Of a DNA stretch of 64,000 nt, positions 1 to 7,217 are shown one piece after another. The stretch comes from Burkholderia guangdongensis (lineage in GTDB: Bacteria > Pseudomonadota > Gammaproteobacteria > Burkholderiales > Burkholderiaceae). The translations under genes and the position numbers were made by a program. The notes beneath the pieces were generated by a model. It was not told the DNA's origin, did not search any database, and saw nothing but the letters and a program-made list of their open reading frames with translations. Positions within the stretch are counted from its first letter, which is position 1. Each line of letters begins with the position of its first letter. The stretch is from assembly GCF_013403875.1 (NCBI RefSeq), contig NZ_JACBNX010000018.1, forward strand, positions 42,884 to 106,883, given 5' to 3'.

Positions 1-1298
1 CGCGCGGTGTACACCGGCGTGATCGCCCACGCGAGCGCGGCGTTGCCGGTGTTCACCGCCTGCCCGGACACGATCTCGTGGCGCCCGGCCAGGAACATCG
101 TCACCGCGCCGAGCGTCGTCGACTGATGGACCGACACCGCGGAATCGTTGCGCGCCGGCACGCCGCTCGGAATGTCGATCGGCAGGTACGCCTGCTCGCG
201 GGTGAAGTCGTATGCGAGCTTCGTCTCACCCGACAGCGGCAGGTCGAACAGCTTGTACCCGCGTTCCTGATGGGTCAGCGACGTCGACGTGCTGAAGCGC
301 GTCGAGTCGATCTCGTCGGTCGGAAGGGTCGGATCGGCCGAGTACACGAACTGGCGGTCGGTCGCATAGCCGATCGACTGGTCGAACTGCGTGTCCGGCG
401 TGACGTCCAGATGGAACGCGACGCCCGTCGTCAGCTGGTGATCGAGCTGCCAGTCGTTGCCGCCCGCGTTGTCGTACGACAGATTCGACCGGTGATACAG
501 CGCGAACGTCGAGATCGACCAGTTGCCGTGCGCGTAGCCGAGCCGCGCGTCGACGTCCTGCGCGTGGTACGGATTGCGGCCGTCCTCGTGACCGTACGCG
601 TACGGCTGCGTCGCGTCGATGCCGGCGGTGTTGTAGTCGTGCAGCCCGAGCGAATAGGTGAGCCCGCCGAGCGCGGACAGCGGCCCCGTCGACGGGATCG
701 TGCCCGACGTGCGGATCTGCGTGTCGAACGTCTTGTTCGAGCCGCCGCCGGTGGAGATCGTCGTCTGGTTCGGCAGGTTCGCCGCGCGGCGCGTGAAGAG
801 CTGCACGACGCCGCCCATCGCATCCGCGCCGAACGACGCCGCGGCGGGGCCGGAAATCACCTCGACGCGGTCGAACGCGGCCGTCGGCAGGTCGGCCCAT
901 TCGGCGATGCCGGTCGTCACCGAGCCCACGCGGATGCCGTCGACGAAGACGGCGACCTGGCTCGCCGACGAGCCGCGGATGCTGACCGACGCGTTCGAGC
1001 CGGGGCCGCCGTTCTGCCAGACGGTCACGCCGGGCAGGGTCGCGAGCGCCTGCGTGATGCTGGGATCGCTTGGCGACAGCCGGTCGAGATCGTCGCGCGT
1101 GAGAACCTGGGTCGTCGCGTAGCGCTGGTCGAACGATTCGGGCAGATGCTGCGTATCGCCAACCACGACGATCGCGGGCAGCACGGCGTCGTCCGACGGC
1201 TGGCCGGACGGCGAGGGCGACGCGTCGCCGGCCGCGTGGGCGGTCTGCGACAGAAGGGCCGTCGCGGCGGACGTGACGATGAAATGACGCAAATTCAT
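1..1298 (-). CDS. btuB: TonB-dependent receptor, BtuB-like (5' part; 3' end outside window)
   Basis: Outer-membrane TonB-dependent receptor, probably for vitamin B12 or another corrinoid. The reading frame is open from the ATG at 1298 to the window edge (about 432 codons), so the C-terminal barrel is missing here. The start MNLRHFIVTSAATALLSQ is a signal peptide with a likely AHA cleavage site near residue 22. A TonB-box-like stretch AIVVVGD follows, then the plug domain with VSIRGSSASQVAVFVDGIRV and VEVISGPAAASFGADAMGG, both typical of TonB receptor plugs, then the first barrel strands. The cobalamin riboswitch directly upstream on the same strand is the strongest support for B12 as ligand. 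BtuB in E. coli is about 594 residues. Confidence 0.88.
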   Translation of the reverse strand, partial: MNLRHFIVTSAATALLSQTAHAAGDASPSPSGQPSDDAVLPAIVVVGDTQHLPESFDQRYATTQVLTRDDLDRLSPSDPSITQALATLPGVTVWQNGGPGSNASVSIRGSSASQVAVFVDGIRVGSVTTGIAEWADLPTAAFDRVEVISGPAAASFGADAMGGVVQLFTRRAANLPNQTTISTGGGSNKTFDTQIRTSGTIPSTGPLSALGGLTYSLGLHDYNTAGIDATQPYAYGHEDGRNPYHAQDVDARLGYAHGNWSISTFALYHRSNLSYDNAGGNDWQLDHQLTTGVAFHLDVTPDTQFDQSIGYATDRQFVYSADPTLPTDEIDSTRFSTSTSLTHQERGYKLFDLPLSGETKLAYDFTREQAYLPIDIPSGVPARNDSAVSVHQSTTLGAVTMFLAGRHEIVSGQAVNTGNAALAWAITPVYTA

Positions 1299-1484
1299 GG
1301 GGAAATCCGTTGTTATCGGCGCTGCACGCGCAGCGGCCGCGAAAATGCGTGGACGCCGGCGACGCGGCGACGCAATGCTCCCAGTGCGGAAGCGATTTCC
1401 GGAACGGTAGACACGTGACAGATCCTGAGGTCGGGCTGTCCCTGCAACGGGCGACCGCGTGACGCGGCGCGGCACATCGGGACA

Positions 1485-1690
1485 CCCCGCCCGGTGCGGC
1501 TGCATGGACCTCGGTCGATGGCAGGTCTCCTGGCTCGCGGGTCGGTGTCCGTGGCCGACCTTCCCGGTTTCCCAGTGGTCACGATTGGCACGGACTCGCC
1601 GCTTACAGTTGCGGGGGCAGCCGCAGACTCGAAGCGCGGGCGCTTCTACTGCGTTCCCTTTTGATCCCGGTGGCGGGAACCATCAGCGCG
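1485..1690 (-). ncRNA. Cobalamin (adenosylcobalamin) riboswitch
   Basis: Leader RNA that represses B12 uptake genes when adenosylcobalamin binds. Read on the minus strand it contains the family landmarks in order: GGGAACGCAGT-type P2/P3 entry near 1650-1660, GCCCCCGCAACTGTAAGCGG (about 1603-1622), GCCACTGGG-type segment near 1575-1582, GGGAAGGTCGGCC near 1553-1565, and a perfect B12 box AGCCAGGAGACCTGCC at 1535-1520. It ends about 190 bases before the btuB-like start codon, leaving room for an expression platform. Exact ends are approximate. Confidence 0.93.
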
Positions 1691-1735
1691 GGAGGGTACC
1701 AGAGTCGGGCCGGGCCGCGTCAAGCTTTCGCGTGA

Positions 1736-2194
1736 TCAAGCGAGGTCGTCGAGCGCGCCGGCGTTCTCGTACAGCTTGAGCAGCATCGAGCGCAGCGCCT
1801 TGACGTCGCTCGCGGTGAAGCCGGCGAGGGCCACCGACTCGTGCCGTTTCGCGACGGGGACGATGCGCAGCGCGAGTGCTTCGCCCTTGTCGGTCAGCAC
1901 GACCCGGATCGACCGACCATCGGTCGCGCTCCTTTCGCGGCGCACCAGTTCCTGATCCTCGAGCCGGTCGATGATCCGGGACAGCGCGGACAAATCCGAC
2001 GACGCATGCAGCGACAGCTCGGACAGCGTCTGGCCCGGCACGTACAGCAGCGACGCACAGACGCGCCACTCGCTGAGGTTCAGGCCGAACGGCTTGAGTG
2101 CCTTCGAGAACGCGTTGCCCATCCGGCTCATCGCACGAACCATCAGGAAGGGAATCGCCTTTTCCAGTTCTTCGGGTCGCTTGGGAGTGTTCAC
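1736..2194 (-). CDS. MarR-family transcriptional regulator
   Basis: Winged-helix repressor of 152 residues, the usual MarR size. The dimerisation helix covers about residues 10-35, the DNA-reading region about 50-105 including SELSLHASSDLSALSRIIDRLEDQELVRR, and the wing has RSATDGRSIRVVLTDKG, the classic MarR wing motif with D and R. It is divergent from the amidohydrolase/MFS/porin set that starts 168 bases away, so the likely job is control of that catabolic operon and of itself in response to a phenolic ligand. Two copies of a 15-base half-palindromic sequence lie in the intergenic region and are candidate operators. The ligand cannot be read from the sequence. Confidence 0.9.
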   Translation of the reverse strand: MNTPKRPEELEKAIPFLMVRAMSRMGNAFSKALKPFGLNLSEWRVCASLLYVPGQTLSELSLHASSDLSALSRIIDRLEDQELVRRERSATDGRSIRVVLTDKGEALALRIVPVAKRHESVALAGFTASDVKALRSMLLKLYENAGALDDLA

Positions 2195-2230
2195 GGTGTG
2201 ATCGAGGTCGAGGGTTTACGAGCGTGTAGA

Positions 2231-2278
2231 TGCTTGAAAAATCAATTATACTCCGCCTCACAATGCTTGAAAAATCAA
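2231..2278. promoter_or_regulatory. Twin operator-like repeats between marR and the decarboxylase gene
   Basis: TGCTTGAAAAATCAA occurs at 2231-2245 and again at 2264-2278, 33 bases apart (about three helical turns). Each copy contains the inverted element TTGA-N4/5-TCAA; the second extends to CTTGA-aaaa-TCAAG. AT-rich TTGA/TCAA dyads are typical of MarR operators, and the pair lies directly in front of marR. Function is inferred. Confidence 0.6.
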
Positions 2279-2362
2279 GTAAATGGGCGTCCGGACGAGC
2301 CCGTGTGATACACGTCGCCTCCCTTGTGCGAGCAGGGCGGCGCGTCGAACTGGAGCAGATCG

Positions 2363-3334
2363 ATGAGAAACAAGATTGCGCTTGAAGAGCACTTTGCGAT
2401 TGACCTCACCATCGAGCAATCGAGAGCCTATGCGCCGCCCGTCTTCTGGGAGAGGCTGAAGTCCAATCTGATGGACCTCGAGCAGCAGCGGCTCGAGCGG
2501 ATGGAGCAGGGTGGCGTCGAGTACGCGATCCAGTCGCTGAACTCGCCCGGCATTCAGGGCATTCCGGATGCGAAGGAAGCGATTTACGTCGCGAAGCGGG
2601 CCAACGACGTGCTCGCCGAGCATGTGGCCCGTCACCCGACGCGCCTGGGCGGCTTCGCCGCGCTGCCGATGCAGGATCCGGACGCCGCGGCACGCGAGCT
2701 GGAGCGCTGCGTCAATGAGCTGGGCTTTCACGGCTTCATGGTGAACGGCTTCTCGCAGGTCGGCGATGCCGAAACCGTCGCGTATTACGACGCGCCGCGG
2801 TACGCGGATTTCTGGGCGAGCGCGGCGGCGCTCGGCAAGCCGTTCTACATGCATCCGCGCGATCCGTTGCCGTCCCGCGAGCCGATCTATGACGGTTTTC
2901 CGTGGCTCGGCGCGGCGACCTGGGCGTTCGCGGTCGAGACGAGCATTCACGCGCTGCGCCTGATGACGTCGGGCCTGTTCGATCGAAATCCGGGACTGCA
3001 GATGATTCTCGGCCACCTCGGCGAAGGGATTCCGTTCAACATCTGGCGCGTCGACCACATTCTCGAGAAGGCGCCGCGCGGGCTGCCCTGCCAGCGCACC
3101 GTCGGCGAATACCTGCGGGAAAACGTCCACGTGACGACGAGCGGGAATTTCCGGACGCAGACGCTGCTGTCCACGATGCTGGAAATGGGCAGCGACAGAA
3201 TCATGTACTCGGTCGATTACCCGTTCGAAACGCATGACGAGGCGGCGCAGTGGTTCGACGCGTGTTCGATCAGCGAAACGGACCGCGTGAAGATCGGGCG
3301 CGACAACGCACGGCGCCTGTTCGGGCTCGAATGA
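2363..3334 (+). CDS. Amidohydrolase, gamma-resorcylate / dihydroxybenzoate decarboxylase type
   Basis: Cytosolic metal-dependent, non-oxidative decarboxylase of the ACMSD/amidohydrolase-2 family, 323 residues, close to the roughly 327 of gamma-resorcylate decarboxylase (2,6-dihydroxybenzoate to resorcinol, reversible). The N-terminus MRNKIALEEHF has the family metal ligands Glu8 and His10. FYMHPRDP supplies His164, ILGHLGEG supplies the catalytic pair His218/Glu221, and YSVDYPFE supplies the Asp ligand at 285. The resemblance covers the whole length, including LPMQDPDAAARELERCVN and TTSGNFRTQTLL. The ATG at 2363 is preferred over an upstream GTG because GGAG stands about 9 bases before it. 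A MarR gene, an aromatic-acid MFS and a porin flank it, consistent with uptake and decarboxylation of a hydroxybenzoate. The exact substrate is uncertain. Confidence 0.87.
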   Translation: MRNKIALEEHFAIDLTIEQSRAYAPPVFWERLKSNLMDLEQQRLERMEQGGVEYAIQSLNSPGIQGIPDAKEAIYVAKRANDVLAEHVARHPTRLGGFAALPMQDPDAAARELERCVNELGFHGFMVNGFSQVGDAETVAYYDAPRYADFWASAAALGKPFYMHPRDPLPSREPIYDGFPWLGAATWAFAVETSIHALRLMTSGLFDRNPGLQMILGHLGEGIPFNIWRVDHILEKAPRGLPCQRTVGEYLRENVHVTTSGNFRTQTLLSTMLEMGSDRIMYSVDYPFETHDEAAQWFDACSISETDRVKIGRDNARRLFGLE

Positions 3335-3353
3335 CGGCGAACGGGAGAACGTG

Positions 3354-3473
3354 ATGGCAGCGACCGAATTGGCGCCGGAATCCGTGTGGCGCGACAGGAT
3401 CTATAGCGGCGGAGGGAAACCCGCAAGCGGGGGGACGATCCCGGTAACCGAACGCAGCGAGGTGCGATCGTGA
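3354..3473 (+). pseudogene. 39-codon remnant resembling the N-terminus of a (benz)aldehyde dehydrogenase
   Basis: A short frame starting at ATG 3354 with a good ribosome binding site (GGGAG at 3343-3347) encodes WRDRIYSGGGKPASGGTIPV near its N-terminus. That segment looks like the opening of vanillin/benzaldehyde-type aldehyde dehydrogenases, which normally continue with T-E-P-A-T-G-E and run to about 480 residues. Here the frame turns to TERSEVRS and stops. The stop overlaps the GTG start of the MFS gene (GTGA), so the piece may now act only to couple translation. I read it as the scar of an internal deletion of an ALDH gene. A genuine 39-residue leader peptide cannot be excluded. Confidence 0.6.
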
Positions 3474-4855
3474 TCCCCGGAACGCCAAAGCAAGTCGAAG
3501 AGGCGGATGCGACCGTCGTCGACATCGCCGCCCTGATCGACGGCCAGCCGCTGAGCACCTTCCAGAAATGGGTCATGGTGCTGATCGGCTGCTCGGTGGT
3601 GATGGACGGGTTCGACGTGCAGACCATGGGCTTCGTCGCGCCCGCGATCGTCCGGGCGTGGCACATCAGTCCCGCGAATCTGGGGCCCGTCTTCGGCGCA
3701 GGCCTGTTCGGGATGCTCGCGGGCTCCATCGTGCTCGGCGCGATGGCCGATCGGATCGGGCGCCGTCCGGTGCTGGTCGGCGCGACCGTTTTCTATGGGC
3801 TGTGCATGCTCGGCACGACGCTCATTCAGAACATTCCACAATTCCTCGTGATCCGCTTCCTGACCGGCGTCGGCATCGGCGGCGTGATGGGAAACGCGAT
3901 CGCGCTGGTCAGCGAGTACAGCCCGCAGAAGTATCGGGCGTCGTTGATGACCTGGGTGTCATGCGGGTTCACGGGCGGCGCGATCATGGGAGGGCTGCTC
4001 AGCGCCGCGCTGGTGCCGTCCGAGGGCTGGCGGTCGGTGTTTCTGGTCGGCGGCATCCTGCCGCTCGCGATCGCGGTCGCGATGCTCCGGTATCTGCCCG
4101 AATCGCTGCAGTTGCTCGCGCTGACGCGGCGCAATCCTGAAAAGGTCGTCCAGTGGCTCGGCAGAATCGCGCCGAACGCGCAGATCGGATCACACACCCG
4201 CTTCGTCGTTCATGGGCAGAAGCACGCGAAGGCTTCCGTCGGCGAACTCTTTCGCCACGGCCGCGGCACGACGACGCTGCTGTTGTGGGGCATCAATTTC
4301 GCCAACCTGCTCGATCTCTTCTTTCTGTCGAACTGGCTGCCGATGCTTTCGCTGCGGATCGGCGCGGGTACGTCGACGGCCGTGCTGATCGGCACGTCGC
4401 TGCAGATCGGCGGCACGGTGGGCGCGCTGCTGATGGGCCCGCTGATGGACCGTTTCGGGTTCTATCGCGTGCTGGCGTTCAGCTTTCTGGTCGCGACGGT
4501 TGCCGTCTCGTCGGTCGGCCTGCCCGATCTGTCGACGGGTCTGCGTTATGCAGTTGTCCTGATCAGTGGCGTCTGCATCGTCGGCGGGCAGCCGGCGGTC
4601 AACGCGCTGACCGCGACGCTGTATCCGACGTCGCTGCGGGCGACCGGTGTGGGCTGGAGCCTCGGCGTGGGGCGGGCGGGTTCGATCATCGGTCCGGTGC
4701 TGGCCGGGCGGCTGATCGAGCTGCACTGGTCGAATACGGCGCTGTTCGTCGCGGCCGCGGTGCCCGCGCTCGCATCGTGCCTGATGCTGGTTGCGCTCGC
4801 CGGCGTGGCGGGCGGAAATCGAACCGACGGGTCGTTGCCGATCCTGAACGGGTGA
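3470..4855 (+). CDS. MFS transporter, aromatic acid:H+ symporter (AAHS) type
   Basis: Inner-membrane proton symporter of 461 residues with twelve predicted helices, most like the PcaK/BenK/MhpT aromatic-acid branch. Helix 1 carries VMDGFDVQTMGFVAPAI, where the D-G-F-D element is characteristic of AAHS transporters. The loop 2-3 motif is GAMADRIGRRPVLVGATVF and the loop 8-9 counterpart is GPLMDRFGFYRV. A long cytosolic loop after helix 6 (residues about 225-260) is usual for MFS. Translation starts at GTG 3470, overlapping the stop of the upstream ALDH remnant by four bases, with a GAGG at 3459-3462. Its place after the decarboxylase gene suggests it imports the hydroxybenzoate substrate. Confidence 0.88.
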   Translation: MIPGTPKQVEEADATVVDIAALIDGQPLSTFQKWVMVLIGCSVVMDGFDVQTMGFVAPAIVRAWHISPANLGPVFGAGLFGMLAGSIVLGAMADRIGRRPVLVGATVFYGLCMLGTTLIQNIPQFLVIRFLTGVGIGGVMGNAIALVSEYSPQKYRASLMTWVSCGFTGGAIMGGLLSAALVPSEGWRSVFLVGGILPLAIAVAMLRYLPESLQLLALTRRNPEKVVQWLGRIAPNAQIGSHTRFVVHGQKHAKASVGELFRHGRGTTTLLLWGINFANLLDLFFLSNWLPMLSLRIGAGTSTAVLIGTSLQIGGTVGALLMGPLMDRFGFYRVLAFSFLVATVAVSSVGLPDLSTGLRYAVVLISGVCIVGGQPAVNALTATLYPTSLRATGVGWSLGVGRAGSIIGPVLAGRLIELHWSNTALFVAAAVPALASCLMLVALAGVAGGNRTDGSLPILNG

Positions 4856-4952
4856 CGGGCGCGATCATCCCGGCGCTCAGTTGGGGATGAAGCTTGCGGA
4901 AGATGCGCAAGGATCTTCCGCGAAAAGACAAAACGACATTGGAGATCGACGA

Positions 4953-6098
4953 ATGAGCCCTTGTATGAGGTTGTCCCGCCGTGCGCGTTTGTCGCCTACG
5001 ACGGTCTGGTACGGGTTGGCATCGCTGGCCGCATGTGCATCGGGCGCGGCGCACGCGCAATCGAGCGTGACGCTGTACGGGATCATCGACACCGGCGTCG
5101 AATACCTGAGCGATATCGGTCCACAAAAGGCCAGCGCGGTGAAAGTGCCGCAGCTCACCGCGTCCTTGCCTTCGCGCTGGGGCCTGCGCGACAAAGAGGA
5201 TCTGGGCGGCGGCCTGAGCACGGTCTTCGTGCTGGAATCGGGCTTCGCGCCCGGGCAGGGCTCGCTGAACCAGAGCGGCCGGCTGTTCGGCCGGCAGGCG
5301 TACGTCGGGCTGTCGGGGCCGTGGGGCACGCTGTCGTTCGGCCGCCAGTATTCCCAGATATTCTGGGCGCTGCCCGGCGATACGCTGGGGCCGAACATAT
5401 TCGCCGCCGGCGTGCTGGATACGTACCTGACCCAGCCGCGAGACGACAACTCGATCGTCTACAGCTTCACGTCTTCCGGGCTGACCGTGGGCGTGACCTA
5501 CTCGCTCGGGCGCGACGCGGTATCGCCCGCGGCCGCCGGCGGATGCGTCGGCCAGTCGCCGACCGACTGGCGAGCGTGCAAGTCGATCTCCACGATGGTG
5601 AAGTACGAGGCGCCGAGCTGGGGCGCCGCGGCGGCGTTCGACCGGAACGACGGCGGCGGCGGCGCCGGCTCGCCGCTGCCGAACAGCTCGCAGACGGACA
5701 CGCGCGGCGTCGTCGACGGCTACGTGAAGTTCGGAACCGCGACGATCGGCGCCGGCTTCCTGCATCGGATCAATCATGGACAGCTGGCGCCGGGCATTGT
5801 CGATGCGAACAGCAACTATTGGTGGATCGGCGGGACTTATCTGCCGATTCCGAAAGTCGTTCTCGACGCACAGTACGGCCACCTGACCGTCAGCGGACAC
5901 GACGCCGGTGCGTCCGTGATCGCGGCGCGCGCAATGTATCTGCTTTCGGCGCGCAGCGCGGTGTACGTCACCGCCGGGCGCCTGTTCAATCAGCGCCATG
6001 CGGCCTTCACGATCGACGGAGGCGCCGTGACCGGCTCGTCGCCGGTGGATGGCGTGGATCAGACCGGCGTGATGATCGGCATTCGTCACCTGTTCTGA
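4953..6098 (+). CDS. Gram-negative porin (OmpC/Omp32-like trimeric porin)
   Basis: Outer-membrane diffusion channel of 381 residues. The signal peptide ends at about residue 35 (GAAHA followed by QSSVTLYG), and SSVTLYGIIDTG is the hallmark first strand of burkholderial porins. RWGLRDKEDLGGGLSTVFVLESGF and FGRQAYVGLSGPWGTLSFGRQ are the conserved strand/L3 entry segments, and the chain ends in a terminal aromatic (GIRHLF), as required for Bam-dependent insertion. ATG 4953 is chosen because GGAGA stands 8 bases upstream and the signal peptide starts there; an ATG at 4881 would add 24 non-signal residues. It probably belongs to the aromatic-acid operon. A GC-rich dyad at 6113-6135 without a T-run follows. 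Confidence 0.9.
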   Translation: MSPCMRLSRRARLSPTTVWYGLASLAACASGAAHAQSSVTLYGIIDTGVEYLSDIGPQKASAVKVPQLTASLPSRWGLRDKEDLGGGLSTVFVLESGFAPGQGSLNQSGRLFGRQAYVGLSGPWGTLSFGRQYSQIFWALPGDTLGPNIFAAGVLDTYLTQPRDDNSIVYSFTSSGLTVGVTYSLGRDAVSPAAAGGCVGQSPTDWRACKSISTMVKYEAPSWGAAAAFDRNDGGGGAGSPLPNSSQTDTRGVVDGYVKFGTATIGAGFLHRINHGQLAPGIVDANSNYWWIGGTYLPIPKVVLDAQYGHLTVSGHDAGASVIAARAMYLLSARSAVYVTAGRLFNQRHAAFTIDGGAVTGSSPVDGVDQTGVMIGIRHLF

Positions 6099-6295
6099 TC
6101 GAGTCGGCATCGGCCGCCCGCCCACCCCGGGCGGCGGAGCACGCAAATTTGTCAGGATTGTGACGGTTTCAGCTTTGACATTTCCTCACAAACGATATGT
6201 TGCGTTGCAACAGAAGCGCTTCTAGACTGCATGCTGGATTCTCAGCAATTACGCAGTTGCCCACCCACGGCCGTTCCGTGAAGGGAGAGCGCGCC

Positions 6296-6511
6296 ATGAC
6301 GACATTTCAAGCATCACACGATCGATCGCCCCCCATCCTGCACGTCTTCGAACAGGCGGGCGGCTGGCATTGGGGGATCACGATCTCGCGATCGCCCGGC
6401 GGCGGCTTCAAGCTGATCGCGTACAGCGAGCAGACGTTTGCCGCCGAGGACGACGCGCACCGCGACGGAACGCGGGCGCTGGCCGATGTGGCGGCCACTT
6501 GCCAGGACTGA
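6296..6511 (+). CDS. Small protein of unknown function (71 residues)
   Basis: A 71-residue acidic protein with no signal peptide or membrane segment. It contains the central segment HVFEQAGGWHWGITISRSPG and a C-terminal Ala/Asp-rich stretch. I do not recognise a family. The ATG at 6296 is preceded by AAGGGAGAG at a suitable distance. It stands alone between the porin and a probable small RNA. The codon pattern is GC-rich like its neighbours, which supports it being a real gene. Confidence 0.6.
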   Translation: MTTFQASHDRSPPILHVFEQAGGWHWGITISRSPGGGFKLIAYSEQTFAAEDDAHRDGTRALADVAATCQD

Positions 6512-6680
6512 CGACGGCCATCCGGGATCGGGGCGCCGTGCGCTGGCGGCCGCCGGTCAATGCCATCCGCGGACGCATTCGAATATTTCTTTCGCGCCCG
6601 CGTCAAGTATGAGTAATAAGTTAGTAAATACGCGCGCGGATTAGCACTATTCCTATATTTTAAAATCTTACAAAGCGGCA

Positions 6681-6769
6681 TATACTGCGCGCGCATCCAA
6701 ATACCTCGTGCCCCGAGAGGATGCATTCGTGCCCCGATCACGGTAGCCCCGTGGTCGGGGCTTTTTTGC
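6681..6769 (+). ncRNA. Putative small RNA with intrinsic terminator
   Basis: A -10-like TATACT lies at 6681-6686 (the -35 region is weak). About 75 bases of non-coding sequence follow, ending in a strong intrinsic terminator: GCCCCGATCACGG at 6731-6743 pairs with CCGTGGTCGGGGC ending at 6761, followed by six T. A first small hairpin CTCG-tgccc-CGAG precedes it, and TCGTGCCCCGA occurs twice, once in each hairpin 5' region. No open frame of note lies inside. It could also be the leader of a longer transcript. Known sRNA families were not recognised. Confidence 0.42.
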
Positions 6770-7207
6770 ATTTGGCGGGAACTTGCGGTCATCTCGCGCA
6801 TTTTATGCGTTTCGTTTTGTCTCTAGCTTTGTCTCTCATAGAGTAAGCGTTCAATAAGAAGTATCGAAATGGCCCTTTATCGGGCAGCGTGTTTGCGTGC
6901 CTTTTCAATACGCATTTCACGCTGCCGATTTAGCCGGCCGGCCGTGCCGGCGCGGTGCCTCCCGCCTTATTCGTCAGACGTAATCCACTTTTTTCCGATT
7001 TCCCTTAAGTTGCACGAATTCGAACCGTAATCCGGGGGGATAACGGCGCTTTGCGCGCGCCGGTTTCTTTCTGAATTGAAAGGGTTTGCGGTTTTTCGGC
7101 AAGGCGGACGACGACGGGGTAATCGTCTCCGCGGCGCGCCGGTGCCGGGCGCGCAGCCGGCCGGCGGCAAGGTCTGGCCAGACCTTTCAAAAACATAATT
7201 CTCGACA
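6770..7207. other. Intergenic region upstream of the repeat-protein gene
   Basis: About 440 bases with no convincing gene. The first half (6770-6960) is relatively AT-rich for this genome and may hold the promoter of the downstream repeat-protein gene, but no clear sigma-70 or sigma-28 pair could be fixed. A frame from 7086 runs in phase into the repeat protein, but its composition (Arg-rich, no signal) suggests it is untranslated; the Shine-Dalgarno at 7208-7211 marks the true start. Confidence 0.5.
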
Positions 7208-7217
7208 GGAGAAAAGC

